Assembly: GCF_014196205.1 (NCBI RefSeq)
Contig: NZ_JACIDE010000006.1
Span: 35,694-99,693 of the forward strand
Reading direction: 5' to 3'
DNA: 64,000 bases
Source of the DNA: Anoxybacteroides voinovskiense
GTDB taxonomy: Bacteria > Bacillota > Bacilli > Bacillales > Anoxybacillaceae
Made by a program: the position numbers and the translations under genes. The notes under the pieces were generated by a model, which saw nothing but the letters and a program-made list of their open reading frames with translations, made no database searches and was not told the DNA's origin. Shown in pieces: positions 8,025 to 18,972 of the stretch (the stretch's first letter is position 1; the number at the start of each line of letters is the position of its first letter).

Positions 8025-9101
8025 TTGGAGAAACAACCGTTATGGAATGAAGCAGAAGCGTTTATTCGCACATGTTATCAAGAACTAGGGAAAAATGGGA
8101 TCGATACTGAACGTCGTCTTACGGAGATTGAGCGAGAGATTGCCCTTACCGGTACGTATACTCATACATATGAAGAATTGGAACACGGTGCCAAAATGGC
8201 GTGGCGCAATAGCAACCGCTGCATCGGTCGTTTATTTTGGCAAACGCTACATGTGTTTGATGCGCGGAATGTGGAAACAGAAGAAGAAGTAGCTGAACAG
8301 CTCTTTCGTCATATAACGTTTGCGACAAACGGTGGAAAAATTCGCCCGACAATTACAGTGTTTAAGCCAGATGGAGAAGTGCGCATTTGGAATCATCAAC
8401 TCATCCGCTATGCAGGGTATGCAACAGAACTTGGGGTAATCGGTGACTCGTCTTCTATTTCTTTTACAAAAGCATGCGAACAGATGGGATGGAAAGGAGA
8501 ACGAACAAATTTTGATTTGTTGCCTCTTGTCGTTCAACAAAAGGGGAAGCAACCGAAATGGTTTGACATCCCACGTGAACTTGTACTAGAAGTGCCGATC
8601 GAGCACCCTGAGTTTGTGTGGTTTCAAGATTTGCAGCTGAAATGGTATGCGGTGCCCATTATTTCGGACATGTGTCTAGAAATCGGGGGCATTCGTTATA
8701 TGGCTGCTCCGTTTAACGGCTGGTACATGGAGACGGAAATTGGTGCCCGTAATTTAGCAGACGACTACCGGTATAACATGCTTCCGAAAATTGCTTCATG
8801 TATGGGACTTGATATGAGCACAAACGCAACGCTTTGGAAAGATAAGGCGTTAATTGAGTTGAATGTGGCAGTTCTTCACTCATACAAAAAAGCAGGCGTC
8901 AGCATCGTCGACCACCATACAGCAGCACAGCAGTTCAAGCGATTCGAGCAAAAAGAACAGGAAGTTGGTCGGCACGTCACCGGCGATTGGACGTGGCTTA
9001 TTCCGCCTGTTTCGCCAGCAACGACACACATTTTCCATAAAGACTATGACAATACGACCGTAACGCCGAACTTCTTTTATCAAAAGCGACCGTACGAATA
9101 A
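8025..9101 (+). CDS. nos: Nitric oxide synthase, oxygenase-only bacterial type
   Basis: 358 residues from TTG at 8025, with GGGAGGG 6 bases upstream; GTG at 8022 is the alternative. An in-frame extension back to 7839 runs through the permease gene and terminator and is not credible. The heme-thiolate ligand is the Cys at about 66 in [13 protein letters not shown]. The pterin- and arginine-binding regions follow the usual order, including [21 protein letters not shown] and [17 protein letters not shown]. Bacterial NOS converts arginine to citrulline and nitric oxide; lacking a reductase domain, it borrows electrons from cellular flavodoxin or ferredoxin reductases. In bacilli NO protects against oxidative stress and antibiotics. 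It is not in an obvious operon. Confidence 0.95.
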   Translation: MEKQPLWNEAEAFIRTCYQELGKNGIDTERRLTEIEREIALTGTYTHTYEELEHGAKMAWRNSNRCIGRLFWQTLHVFDARNVETEEEVAEQLFRHITFATNGGKIRPTITVFKPDGEVRIWNHQLIRYAGYATELGVIGDSSSISFTKACEQMGWKGERTNFDLLPLVVQQKGKQPKWFDIPRELVLEVPIEHPEFVWFQDLQLKWYAVPIISDMCLEIGGIRYMAAPFNGWYMETEIGARNLADDYRYNMLPKIASCMGLDMSTNATLWKDKALIELNVAVLHSYKKAGVSIVDHHTAAQQFKRFEQKEQEVGRHVTGDWTWLIPPVSPATTHIFHKDYDNTTVTPNFFYQKRPYE

Positions 9102-9142
9102 CATGGCCTTTCTCTCCATATAGTAAAGTGGAGGGGATGCGT

Positions 9143-9586
9143 ATGCAATTTTACTACGGTCAGCAAATGCCGTTGCGTATTTTAGATGAAGCGGAATTTT
9201 GGAAACATCAAGAAGAAGAGCATACCGTTGTCATTCGCGAGCTTGTGACCGGATTAGAACAACCGTTTGTCGAGGCATTGCAAAAATGGGAAGAGGCATT
9301 GTCAGCTACCCATCAGCAAATCGTTCGCTATATCGAGTCCGTTGTTCGTGCGGGGGCGTATGTATCTAATGAACTGTATCAGCAAGTGTTGCATTTAGTG
9401 TCATTTTGTTTGCAACAAAGTCTAGCATTTATTCAGTTATGCCGGCAACTAAAAACCGACAGCGCTGCTGTTCGGCAAAATAAAACCGCGAACGTCGTCT
9501 TAAACCACATTATTCGCGAATCGGAGTACTTTGTCGGCATTGCCCAAGCACTGTTGTACAGAAAACAAGATGCCTACTCAAGGTAG
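9143..9586 (+). CDS. DUF2935 protein (ferritin-like helical fold)
   Basis: 147 residues from the ATG at 9143, placed 6 bases after GGAGGGG; upstream in-frame GTG and ATG overlap that site. The sequence is mostly helical. An N-terminal segment RILDEAEFWKHQEEEHTVVI contains the H-x3-E-H and Glu pattern of DUF2935, and HIIRESEYFVGI near the end supplies a further His and Glu. DUF2935 proteins resemble metal-binding helical bundles, but the role is unknown. The stop codon lies within the left arm region of the terminator that follows. Confidence 0.8.
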   Translation: MQFYYGQQMPLRILDEAEFWKHQEEEHTVVIRELVTGLEQPFVEALQKWEEALSATHQQIVRYIESVVRAGAYVSNELYQQVLHLVSFCLQQSLAFIQLCRQLKTDSAAVRQNKTANVVLNHIIRESEYFVGIAQALLYRKQDAYSR

Positions 9587-9600
9587 GCATCTTTTATTTT
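9568..9600 (+). terminator. Terminator after the DUF2935 gene
   Basis: AGATGCCTAC pairs perfectly with GTAGGCATCT across a five-base loop, followed by TTTATTTT. Confidence 0.9.
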
Positions 9601-9635
9601 AAGGTAAGAAAGTATAAAATTTTACGATTAGGTGG

Positions 9636-9757
9636 GGCGCTGTCTAGCTCCAAGCGCCATCGGCTCGAGTCGCTCCGCCCCACACTGCGGCGGCAACAGC
9701 CTCCTCGGTGGGGCTTGTGCGATCTTCGCCGATAGGCGGGCGCTTTGCGCTTTTCTT
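9636..9757. repeat. Dispersed Bacillaceae intergenic repeat (bcr-like)
   Basis: A GC-rich island in an AT-rich gap opens with GGCGCTGTCTAGCTCCAAGC and closes with GCGGGCGCTTTGCGCTTTTC. This start and end recall a dispersed non-coding repeat frequent in Bacillus and Geobacillus genomes (CTGTCTAGCTCCAGCGCC ... GCGCTTTGCGCTTTTCTT). It has internal self-complementarity (GCGCC/GGCGC; GGGGC/GCCCC). The frames through it have no coding character. Identity is from memory of the repeat, not from a search. Confidence 0.6.
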
Positions 9758-9921
9758 AAAAACTATATTTACAAAACAAAAAAGAAAAATAGGACCTTTG
9801 GATGTTTTATTATATCGTTTTTTAACAGTATATTATAATAAAAATTCTCTTTCCTTTCTTCAAGGAAATGATATAATAAAAAATAAATTCTTAATTTACC
9901 GAAAATTTGGAGGGGGAAAAC

Positions 9922-11175
9922 GTGTCGCTGTCGAGTTATATTATTCGCACACTGTTAGTCGTCATTCCAGGGACGGCGCTTATTGGCTTAGGGGTGTGCA
10001 TTGGAAACGGAGTGGATGGTCTTGCTTTTTGGTGGACAATGGCAGCAACCGTATTGCTAGGTATTATTCTTGGAACGTTATCCGCAACGATAAACTATCG
10101 CCGCTTTGTCGCACCAATTGCCGTCATTAACGAACATTTGCAAAAAATGACGAACGGGGACTTATTAACTCGTGTTCCGCTTGAGCGTGTACGGGAGTTA
10201 AAACCGATTGCTGTTTGTATGAATACCATGGCAGAAACATGGGGCGAAATGATGGGAAACATGAAACGTCATTCCGATGAGATGGCACATTTTTCTGAAC
10301 AGCTTTCGCACATTGCCGAACAAACGACAAAAGCAACGGAACAAATTGCAACCACGATGGAAGATATCGCCGTGCACGCTGAACAGCAAGTAAAAATGGT
10401 ACAGGAAACGTCTCGGTCGATGAATGAAATTTCGCATTCGCTCACGAATGTTGCAGCGAATACGGAGCGTGTATCAGCGAACACAGGGGAAACGTTAGTG
10501 AAAGCAACGACAGGGAAGCAATCCATTGAGCAAATGGAAGAACAAATGAAATTTATTCATGCACATGTGCAAACGCTTGGACAAGTGGTAAAAGGATTAG
10601 GGGAGCGCTCGAACGAAATCGGGCAAATTACGCAAGTCATTACTGGCATTGCTTCGCAAACGAATTTGTTGGCGTTAAATGCAGCCATCGAAGCGGCACG
10701 AGCAGGCGAACAAGGAAAAGGATTTGCTGTCGTTGCCGACGAAGTGCGTAAACTCGCCGAGCAATCCGCTCAATCTGCTCAGCAAATTACCCAACTAATC
10801 GGCGACATTCAGAAAGAAACAGAACAAGCGATTCGCTCGACAGAAACGGTCGTTGGCGAAGTATCGGAAGGGCTTCATGCTGTGCAAACCGCTGGCTTGT
10901 CATTTGAACAAATTCGTCAGTCCATCAACGGCGTCAATGAACAAATGGAACACGTTTCTTCCGTCATTCAGCAAATGACAACAAGCGCCCAACAAGTAGC
11001 CACCTCGATTGAACAAATCATTGCCATTGTAGAACAATCATCGGCAGGTTCTACAAACATCTCCGCAGCTACGGAAGAGCAAATGGCATCAATGGAGGAA
11101 ATCGCTTCTTCTGCTGCCTCGCTCCGCAAAATGGCGGAAGATATGCAGCGACTTATGCAGAGATTCCGAGCATAA
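9922..11175 (+). CDS. Methyl-accepting chemotaxis protein without extracellular sensor domain
   Basis: 417 residues from GTG at 9922, five bases after GGAGGGGG. Two membrane segments (about 6-26 and 34-56) are joined by a loop of fewer than ten residues, so there is no extracellular ligand domain. A HAMP linker (about 57-110) leads into the cytoplasmic coiled-coil signalling domain. Its hairpin tip reads [20 protein letters not shown] and continues with [15 protein letters not shown], the most conserved part of all chemoreceptors and the CheA/CheW contact. Such receptors may sense membrane state, an intracellular ligand or a partner protein. Upstream is a TATAAT at about 9870. Confidence 0.9.
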   Translation: MSLSSYIIRTLLVVIPGTALIGLGVCIGNGVDGLAFWWTMAATVLLGIILGTLSATINYRRFVAPIAVINEHLQKMTNGDLLTRVPLERVRELKPIAVCMNTMAETWGEMMGNMKRHSDEMAHFSEQLSHIAEQTTKATEQIATTMEDIAVHAEQQVKMVQETSRSMNEISHSLTNVAANTERVSANTGETLVKATTGKQSIEQMEEQMKFIHAHVQTLGQVVKGLGERSNEIGQITQVITGIASQTNLLALNAAIEAARAGEQGKGFAVVADEVRKLAEQSAQSAQQITQLIGDIQKETEQAIRSTETVVGEVSEGLHAVQTAGLSFEQIRQSINGVNEQMEHVSSVIQQMTTSAQQVATSIEQIIAIVEQSSAGSTNISAATEEQMASMEEIASSAASLRKMAEDMQRLMQRFRA

Positions 11176-11181
11176 AAAACG

Positions 11182-11210
11182 TTTACAAGCGTGAATAAAT
11201 ATGCTAGAAT
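11182..11210 (+). promoter_or_regulatory. Sigma-A promoter of thiC
   Basis: TTTACA and TAGAAT are separated by 17 bases, just upstream of the TPP riboswitch. This is a good match to the vegetative promoter. Confidence 0.65.
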
Positions 11211-11235
11211 TTTAGAAAAAATAAATCCATGCTTG

Positions 11236-13354
<2,119 letters not shown>

Positions 13355-13365
13355 ACTGCTTAACA

Positions 13366-13399
13366 GAAAGAGGTCGCCTTGCTAGCGCCTCTTTCTTCT
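13366..13399 (+). terminator. Terminator of the thiC operon
   Basis: GAAAGAGGTCGC and GCGCCTCTTTC form a stem of about 11 bp with a 7-base loop and trailing TTCT. The A-side is also purine-rich, so it may act in both directions. Confidence 0.75.
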
Positions 13400-13539
13400 G
13401 TGAAAATATATAAGTTGCAATAAAGAATTTCCGATTTTTCATTTCCGTTTTCATCTCAATACAAGCAGATATAGTATAACGTGGAAGGTAATCAGCTGGA
13501 TGTAAAACAAAATTTCAACTTATATAGCAAATCGATGAG

Positions 13540-13605
13540 CGGTTATTTTTCATGCTTGGATGAGGAGGAACACCTGCTCATGGATGTTTTTCTGTGAAAT
13601 AACCG
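13540..13605. repeat. Structured element, tandem unit A
   Basis: A 9-bp outer stem (CGGTTATTT with AAATAACCG) encloses CAT/ATG pairing, an asymmetric internal loop (GCTTGG against GG) and an inner stem ATGAG/CTCAT topped by AGG-AACA-CCT. The order and internal loop match unit B. It lies in the gap after the convergent thiC and Mo-hydroxylase operons. No known riboswitch or repeat class was recognised. Confidence 0.6.
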
Positions 13606-13615
13606 ACCAATGAAA

Positions 13616-13669
13616 CGGCTACTTCCATGTTTAGATGGCGAGCAAAATTTGCCCATGGACATGCTACCG
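13616..13669. repeat. Structured element, tandem unit B
   Basis: The same architecture as unit A with different stem sequences. Outer pairing is CGG/CCG and TA/TA, then CATGT/ACATG, internal loop TTAG against GG, and inner stem ATGG/CCAT. Both units share CATGYTTRGATG on the left and CATGGAY on the right. Unit B overlaps the stop codon (13664-13666) of the minus-strand Fe-S subunit gene, so it would form the very end of that transcript. Confidence 0.6.
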
Positions 13670-14119
13670 CTTCTTTTGTACGAGAACAGAACGCACTGCC
13701 TGCTCAATTTCCTGATAGCTTGTGCAGCGGCAAATGTTGGACTCCAGCCATTTTCGAATCGTTTCCTCGTCTGCGTCTGGCTTTTGTGTTGTTAAAGCGT
13801 AAGCATTCATCACAAATCCTGGCGTACAATAGCCGCACTGAAACGCAAACTGTTCGACGAAAGCGCGTTGAATGGCAGTGTCATGCAGCCCTTCAATCGT
13901 CGTAATCTCCTGTCCAACCGTTTCTATCGCTAGCATCATGCACGATTTTATTGGCGTATCGTTCACAAGGACTGTACACGCCCCGCAATCACCGTTTAAA
14001 CAGCCAGGCTTTGCACCGGTTAGCTCTAAATGGCGAAGCACGACCAATAACGTATCTGCTTGACGAATGACTGTCGACCGTTGTTCGCCGTTAATATGCA
14101 AAATGACTTCGGATTTCAT
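13664..14119 (-). CDS. pucE: Molybdenum hydroxylase 2Fe-2S subunit (PucE/CoxS type)
   Basis: 151 residues. The N-terminal plant-type ferredoxin domain has GCLNGDCGACTVL plus a later Cys in KSCMML. The C-terminal helical domain has CGYCTPGFVM and ICRCTSY, which bind the second 2Fe-2S cluster. Together these are the complete eight-Cys set of the family. The subunit passes electrons from the molybdenum centre to FAD. It is the last gene of the operon, starting 4 bases inside the FAD subunit gene. Its stop codon lies in a structured tandem element (13540-13669). Confidence 0.93.
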   Translation of the reverse strand: MKSEVILHINGEQRSTVIRQADTLLVVLRHLELTGAKPGCLNGDCGACTVLVNDTPIKSCMMLAIETVGQEITTIEGLHDTAIQRAFVEQFAFQCGYCTPGFVMNAYALTTQKPDADEETIRKWLESNICRCTSYQEIEQAVRSVLVQKKR

Positions 14120-14952
14120 GCTGATTCCCCTTCCAGCGCAGTAATGACGTCCAAAAGCGCATGTCTTAGTACAAACAAACGGTAGTTTGCTGACCCTTCG
14201 ATATCATCCAACACCGGAGATGGAAGTGCTTCGATCGCATTAGCGATGCGAACATCAAGCGGTAGCTTTCTGTTTAGCCGTTCTTCCACTTCCAATGAGC
14301 GAAACGGAAACGGACAGACACCGCTGAAGGCGACGCGAAGCTTCTCGTCTTTTTTCAATGCAGCGACCGTCACGAGCGGATACCCAGTATTTCCTTGTTG
14401 CCGACGTTTCGTATGGACGTATGGCAGTTTATTGTATACGGCATCAATTTTTACTTGCACGAGAAATTGAGATGGAGAAAGGCGCATATATTGCTCGAAC
14501 ACCTCATGAATGGACTGTTCACTTATTCCTTCTTTCCCAGCGATAACAACCCGACTATCGGCAAGCAAGAAAGGAAGGACGGCTTCGTGGTAAAAAATAC
14601 GCCCACAAATATTGCCGCCGAGTGTAATTTGGTTGCGCGCGGTTCGGTCAGCGATTTCACGTACGGCTTTTGTCAATAGCGGAAACGAATTTGCTTCTTC
14701 AATCGTAGAAAGTGAAAGGGCTGCGCCGAACGTCAACTCATGCGCTGTGACAGAAAGGATACGGCATTCAGGAAGAGATTTAAGGTCAATGACCGCATCG
14801 GCAAACGTCCGTCCTAGGCGTGCTAACGTAATAAATTCGGTGCCGCCGCCGTAATAAAGAGGGCGCTTTCCTTCGGCTTCGAGGGAGGAAAACAGTTGGA
14901 CTGCTTCTTCAATCGTAGACGGGCGATAGTACGCTACATCAAACGGAATCAT
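14116..14952 (-). CDS. pucC: Molybdenum hydroxylase FAD-binding subunit (PucC/CoxM type)
   Basis: 278 residues of the CO dehydrogenase flavoprotein family. It begins MIPFDVAYYRPSTIEEAVQL. FAD-binding loops are seen as YYGGGTEFITLARLG (about 35-48) and ITLGGNICGRIFYHEA (about 110-125). It links the 2Fe-2S clusters to the final electron acceptor. It overlaps the large-subunit gene by 14 bases and the Fe-S gene by 4, so translation is coupled. Length is normal. Confidence 0.92.
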   Translation of the reverse strand: MIPFDVAYYRPSTIEEAVQLFSSLEAEGKRPLYYGGGTEFITLARLGRTFADAVIDLKSLPECRILSVTAHELTFGAALSLSTIEEANSFPLLTKAVREIADRTARNQITLGGNICGRIFYHEAVLPFLLADSRVVIAGKEGISEQSIHEVFEQYMRLSPSQFLVQVKIDAVYNKLPYVHTKRRQQGNTGYPLVTVAALKKDEKLRVAFSGVCPFPFRSLEVEERLNRKLPLDVRIANAIEALPSPVLDDIEGSANYRLFVLRHALLDVITALEGESA

Positions 14953-17263
14953 TAAACCACCCTTCCTTTGTCCGCCAAATCAGCTCTGGAAGGAGCGGCA
15001 ATTGGTTAAGTGGAACTTGGGCGGCCGTCGATAAGGCGTTCGCTAAGGCAGCAGGCATCCCAATTAGTCCGTGTTCTCCGACGCCGCGAGAGCCATATGG
15101 CGCATCAATTTGTGGGGTATAGACGAAATCAGCGATGTACTCTGGATGTTCCCCAAACCGAAGCGGGCGGTACGTTCGAAATTGCGCGTTTAACACGCGC
15201 TCATATCGGTCGAAGAAAAACGTTTCGCGACTAGCAAAGCTCAATCCCATGCTCATTGCTCCCATCACTTGCCCAAGCGCAGCCTTTTCATTTAGCACTT
15301 TTCCAATATCAATAACCGAAACGGCTTTTATAATGCGATACGTATAGTCACGTTTATCGAACTCTACTTCGACGGCATGCGAACATACCGTCCATTCTGG
15401 CCCAGGTTTTCCGGCGCCTGTTTCTTTGTCAAGCGGGGTTAAGTGGCGTAAAATATAGTGGCCGCGCCCAATAATTTGCCCGCCGATGGCATTTCCGTTC
15501 GGGTATTTGTAGCCGTAGGCGATTTCTTTTATCGGTATATAGACGCTTGGATCGTCGCGCAAAAAAACGTTGCCGTAACCGACTTCTAAATCTTCGCTAG
15601 AAACGCGGAGGATGCAGGCAGCGATGGCTTTTAACTGGCGAATGGCGTCATCCGCCGCGGATAAGACAGCGCGTCCAGCCATAAACGTGCCGCGGCTTGC
15701 GACCGTTTTCCAATGTTCTGGTGTCGTTTGCGTATCGATGTCCATTTTGACATGAATATCGTTAATGTCCATTTTCAACTTTTCGGCAAGGATTTGCGCT
15801 AAGACGGTTTTTGTCCCTGTTCCGATTTCGACAACGCCAGTGATAAGGTTTATGCTTCCGTCTGTGTTAAAAGTAATGATGGCACCTGAGCTAGCGTCTG
15901 TGTCGATGGTAGACGTTTTCCAGCTACAGCTAACACCTTTCGCTCGTACGAGACGGGAGTTGATTTCGATACGTTGCCATTCATCCCATTCGATTAGTTC
16001 GCGCACTCGAGCGATACAAGCAGGCAAGTTGCCGACATTGCTTTTATTGAGCATGACTTGTGTCGGAGTAGTATTGCCAGGGAGAATGGCATTTCGTTCG
16101 CGAATCGCTAATTTGTCCATTTGTAATTTTTCCGCTAGCATATCAATCGTTCGCTCAATGGCAAATGCTTGCTCACAATGGCCGAAACTGCGAAACGGAG
16201 AAGCGTACGGATGGTTTGTATAGACGCATAACGAGTCGCACCATACGTTGTTAATGTGATATGGACCAGTGCAATCCGCCGCGGCCGCTCGGGTCACATC
16301 AATCGCCTTATCAGAATATGCCCCGCCGTCAAATAAAAAGACCATTTCGGCTGCTGTTATTTTACCATCTTTCGTTGCCCCTAGCTTAATCGTTGCTTCC
16401 ATGCCGATATGAACAGGCGAAGTGACCATGTCTTGTTCACGTGTGTTCCATACGCTCACCTTTCGTCCACCAACCGCTTTCGCCGCAAGATAAGCGAGCA
16501 ATTCTAGTTGAACAGGCGCTTTTCCGCCGTACGCTCCGCCAACGAATGGGGTATGAACGACCACTTTGCCCACTTCTTCTCCGAAATATTCCCCAATGAG
16601 CCGTTTAATCATAAATGGCGCTTGCGTCGACGCTGTGATGACAACTGTTCCGTCTGCTCGAATTTCCGCGGTTGCACATCTCGTTTCCATCGCGGCGTGG
16701 TCGGAAGGGGAAAACGAAAAGCTTGCTTCGACAACTACATCACTTTCCGCCCATCCTTTTTCCATTGATCCTTTGCGAATTTTCGTGCGGTGGGCAATGT
16801 TTGTGCCAGGTTCGGGGTACGTATATTTTCCTTTTTGATAGGTTGCTAAGTTTTCATGAAGAAGCGGTGCTCCTTCTGCTAGCGCTTCTTTCGGTGAACC
16901 GACGACACGGAGTGGCTCATAGATAATAGAAATAAGCTGCGCTGCTTGTTCTGCTTGCATAAGCGTATCTGCCACTACAACGGCGACGACTTCACCGTGG
17001 TAGCGAACTTTTTCCCATGCGATTGGCGGGCGATCGCGCAAATCTTCTCCTGTTAATGGCAGCCCTTCACCTGTGAGAATAGCGCGTACTCCGGGGGCAG
17101 CGTACGCTTTTTCGGTGCGAATGTCGCGAATGCGAGCGTGGGCGTATGGGCTTGTGACAAGCTTTGCATGTAACGTTCCACTACTAACCGTATCGAGCGT
17201 ATATTTTGCTTTTCCTGTTACTTTTTCCCACGCTTCTTTTCGAATGACGCTTTTTCCAATCAT
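14939..17263 (-). CDS. pucD: Molybdenum hydroxylase large subunit (xanthine dehydrogenase PucD type)
   Basis: 774 residues, normal length, of the aldehyde oxidase/xanthine dehydrogenase molybdopterin-binding family. The N-terminal a/b hammerhead domain is followed by the molybdopterin domains: PFVGGAYGGKAP (about 228-240), YASPFRSFGHCEQAF near 355-370, and the catalytic Glu in SRGVGEHGLIG near the C-terminus. The segment SFRSFGHCEQ-like differs from the AFRGFG-type loop of well-studied xanthine dehydrogenases and lacks the Cys-Ser-Phe-Arg loop of CO dehydrogenase. The substrate could therefore be a purine or another heterocycle. The cytidylyltransferase next door suggests a molybdopterin-cytosine cofactor. 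Confidence 0.9.
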   Translation of the reverse strand: MIGKSVIRKEAWEKVTGKAKYTLDTVSSGTLHAKLVTSPYAHARIRDIRTEKAYAAPGVRAILTGEGLPLTGEDLRDRPPIAWEKVRYHGEVVAVVVADTLMQAEQAAQLISIIYEPLRVVGSPKEALAEGAPLLHENLATYQKGKYTYPEPGTNIAHRTKIRKGSMEKGWAESDVVVEASFSFSPSDHAAMETRCATAEIRADGTVVITASTQAPFMIKRLIGEYFGEEVGKVVVHTPFVGGAYGGKAPVQLELLAYLAAKAVGGRKVSVWNTREQDMVTSPVHIGMEATIKLGATKDGKITAAEMVFLFDGGAYSDKAIDVTRAAAADCTGPYHINNVWCDSLCVYTNHPYASPFRSFGHCEQAFAIERTIDMLAEKLQMDKLAIRERNAILPGNTTPTQVMLNKSNVGNLPACIARVRELIEWDEWQRIEINSRLVRAKGVSCSWKTSTIDTDASSGAIITFNTDGSINLITGVVEIGTGTKTVLAQILAEKLKMDINDIHVKMDIDTQTTPEHWKTVASRGTFMAGRAVLSAADDAIRQLKAIAACILRVSSEDLEVGYGNVFLRDDPSVYIPIKEIAYGYKYPNGNAIGGQIIGRGHYILRHLTPLDKETGAGKPGPEWTVCSHAVEVEFDKRDYTYRIIKAVSVIDIGKVLNEKAALGQVMGAMSMGLSFASRETFFFDRYERVLNAQFRTYRPLRFGEHPEYIADFVYTPQIDAPYGSRGVGEHGLIGMPAALANALSTAAQVPLNQLPLLPELIWRTKEGWFNDSV

Positions 17264-17871
17264 CCTATTCCCCCTTTTTCCCAGTACTCAAGTGCTTGTT
17301 TGTACTCTTCCATTGTGTCAATGTCGAAAAAAAGGCGATGGTCATCAGTATAAAGCAATGTTCCGTTCCAATGTTTTTGGCGAATGAGCTGCCGTGCTCC
17401 TTCGTCGCCTTGAATGTTCAGGAGCAAAGGAAAGACAGTCGCGTTAAACAAAATGGGCGGAAACGGAATGCTGTTATTGGTAAACGCTACATAGTCCGTG
17501 CGCGTTTGCGCGAAGCAAGCGATGAGCTCGTTAATCGTTTCCTTTCGGACAAATGGTTGATCGGCTAGTAAGACGATAGCGGCTTCTGCTTGGTGGCGAA
17601 TGGCTTCACGAACGCCGCATCGCAGTGAAAAAGACTGGGTAGCTGAAGGACAACGAACAATCGTGATTTTTTCGTGGTGTAATAACGGAGATACTACCCA
17701 ATCGAGCGAATCATTTGGCTGTACGATGAGAAAAACGGTCGAAAGAAAAGAAGAGAGAGCGGCTTGCAACGCGCATGAGCCGAGGGAAGAGTCAGCAAGC
17801 GGAAGCGCCCGTTTATCCGTTTCCATTCGCCTGCTGTTTCCAGCGGCTAAATAAATGCCGACAGTGATCAT
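17260..17871 (-). CDS. pucB: Molybdenum cofactor nucleotidyltransferase (PucB/MocA type)
   Basis: 203 residues. The N-terminal GIYLAAGNSRRMETDKRALPL is the nucleotide-binding motif of MobA/MocA-like transferases, and VLLADQPFVRKETIN (about 95-110) contains the LLADxP metal-binding signature. FDIDTMEEY near the end matches the ND/DIDTPEDY motif. It probably adds CMP to the molybdopterin used by the hydroxylase. The gene overlaps both neighbours by 4 bases (ATGA). Confidence 0.85.
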   Translation of the reverse strand: MITVGIYLAAGNSRRMETDKRALPLADSSLGSCALQAALSSFLSTVFLIVQPNDSLDWVVSPLLHHEKITIVRCPSATQSFSLRCGVREAIRHQAEAAIVLLADQPFVRKETINELIACFAQTRTDYVAFTNNSIPFPPILFNATVFPLLLNIQGDEGARQLIRQKHWNGTLLYTDDHRLFFDIDTMEEYKQALEYWEKGGIG

Positions 17872-18869
17872 CCTTTTCCTCCTCGTAAAGCCTCGATCAT
17901 TTCAGCGACGATGCTAATTGCAATTTCCTCTGGACTGCGCGCGCGAATGGCAAGCCCTGCTGGCGAGCGAACAGTCGAAGGGATATGGCCGCTAAACAAG
18001 CGAGCGGTGCGAGCTTTCGAACTTAACACACCAAGATAATAAAGCGGCTTGTCACGCAGCAAGGCTAAAATTTCTTGATCGCGCTGAAAATGATGGGTCA
18101 TGACGACAACGAAATCTCGCTCATGCATAGAAAGCGTTGGGATAACCTCCCGTGGAAACCCATGCTTTATTTCTGCGAACGGGAAATACTGTGCATCCGC
18201 ATAAGCTGGTCGCCAATCGACAACAATGATACGAAACCCGAGTTGATGGGCGAAAGAAGCAAGTGGACGCACATCTGGATTCGCTCCAAACAAAATAAGA
18301 CGAGGCTTTGGCCAAAAATGGTGTACATAAATAGGGAGGTTGCCAATTGTACAGATGCCGTTAGCCATCGAAAAAGATGGGGTCGTTTGTAAAATGTTAA
18401 TCAGTTCATCATGAATTCCTGAAAGCTCACCAAATACTTGCCCGCTTTCAGTGACAAAAAGCCATGGCCGATTTATTTGTAGTTTGTCAATTGGTCTAGC
18501 AAACACGACATGTTCTCCGCGGTCAAGGCATGCTTTCACGGCGAGTAAATGGGCACGAAAGGATGCGGTAAGCGGCTGTAACAACACGTGAATCGTTCCG
18601 TTGCATCCTACTTGCCCCCAAGAAAAATCATCTTCTTGTGTTAAATCATAAACAACGACAGTAGCGGTTTTCGTGCGCCATACGTCGTCTGCTTTAGCGG
18701 CTAAATCTTCTTCAAGGCAGCCGCCGCTCAATATTCCCATTTGCGCCCCGTTTTCCCCAAATAGCATACATGTTCCTTCTTTTTGATACGACGAGCCTTC
18801 GACATGAATAATCGTCGCTAGCACATGCCAACTACAATGCCCGACTATTTCCAATAGATGATATTCCAT
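17868..18869 (-). CDS. pucA: XdhC/CoxF-family Mo-hydroxylase maturation factor (PucA type)
   Basis: 333 residues. The N-terminal XdhC domain has ATIIHVEGSSYQKEGTCMLF and ILSGGCLEEDL, the family's conserved GSxPRxxG-like and GGCLE motifs. A C-terminal NAD(P)-binding-like domain follows (ILFGANPDVRPLASFAHQLG), ending with SPEEIAISIVAEMI. Family members bind sulfurated molybdenum cofactor and insert it into the hydroxylase. It is the first gene of the five-gene operon and has its own Fnr-type box upstream. The operon order A-B-D-C-E differs from the A-B-C-D-E order I recall for B. subtilis puc. Confidence 0.9.
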   Translation of the reverse strand: MEYHLLEIVGHCSWHVLATIIHVEGSSYQKEGTCMLFGENGAQMGILSGGCLEEDLAAKADDVWRTKTATVVVYDLTQEDDFSWGQVGCNGTIHVLLQPLTASFRAHLLAVKACLDRGEHVVFARPIDKLQINRPWLFVTESGQVFGELSGIHDELINILQTTPSFSMANGICTIGNLPIYVHHFWPKPRLILFGANPDVRPLASFAHQLGFRIIVVDWRPAYADAQYFPFAEIKHGFPREVIPTLSMHERDFVVVMTHHFQRDQEILALLRDKPLYYLGVLSSKARTARLFSGHIPSTVRSPAGLAIRARSPEEIAISIVAEMIEALRGGKG

Positions 18870-18913
18870 TGTTTTCCCTCCATTCGTATTGTATTAACGA
18901 CTTTTCTGCAATA

Positions 18914-18958
18914 TGTATATGTGAATGGGAATGTTACAATTTTGTGAAACTATTCACA
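18914..18958 (-). promoter_or_regulatory. Fnr-type promoter of the Mo-hydroxylase operon
   Basis: A perfect TGTGA-N6-TCACA box (18943-18958) has its centre about 41 bases from a start site predicted downstream of TATACA (18919-18914, minus). That is the class II activator geometry. Anaerobic activation of the operon is inferred from the motif and spacing. Confidence 0.6.
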
Positions 18959-18972
18959 TTCATTGTTCTTAA

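Noticed and set aside
9632-10130. Small frames across the 9.6-10.1 kb region
   Set aside because: They cross the dispersed repeat and the MCP promoter and have no start signals or recognisable sequence.
13610-13905. Plus-strand frames over the Fe-S subunit gene
   Set aside because: They are antisense to a clear eight-Cys ferredoxin-type subunit and lack start signals.
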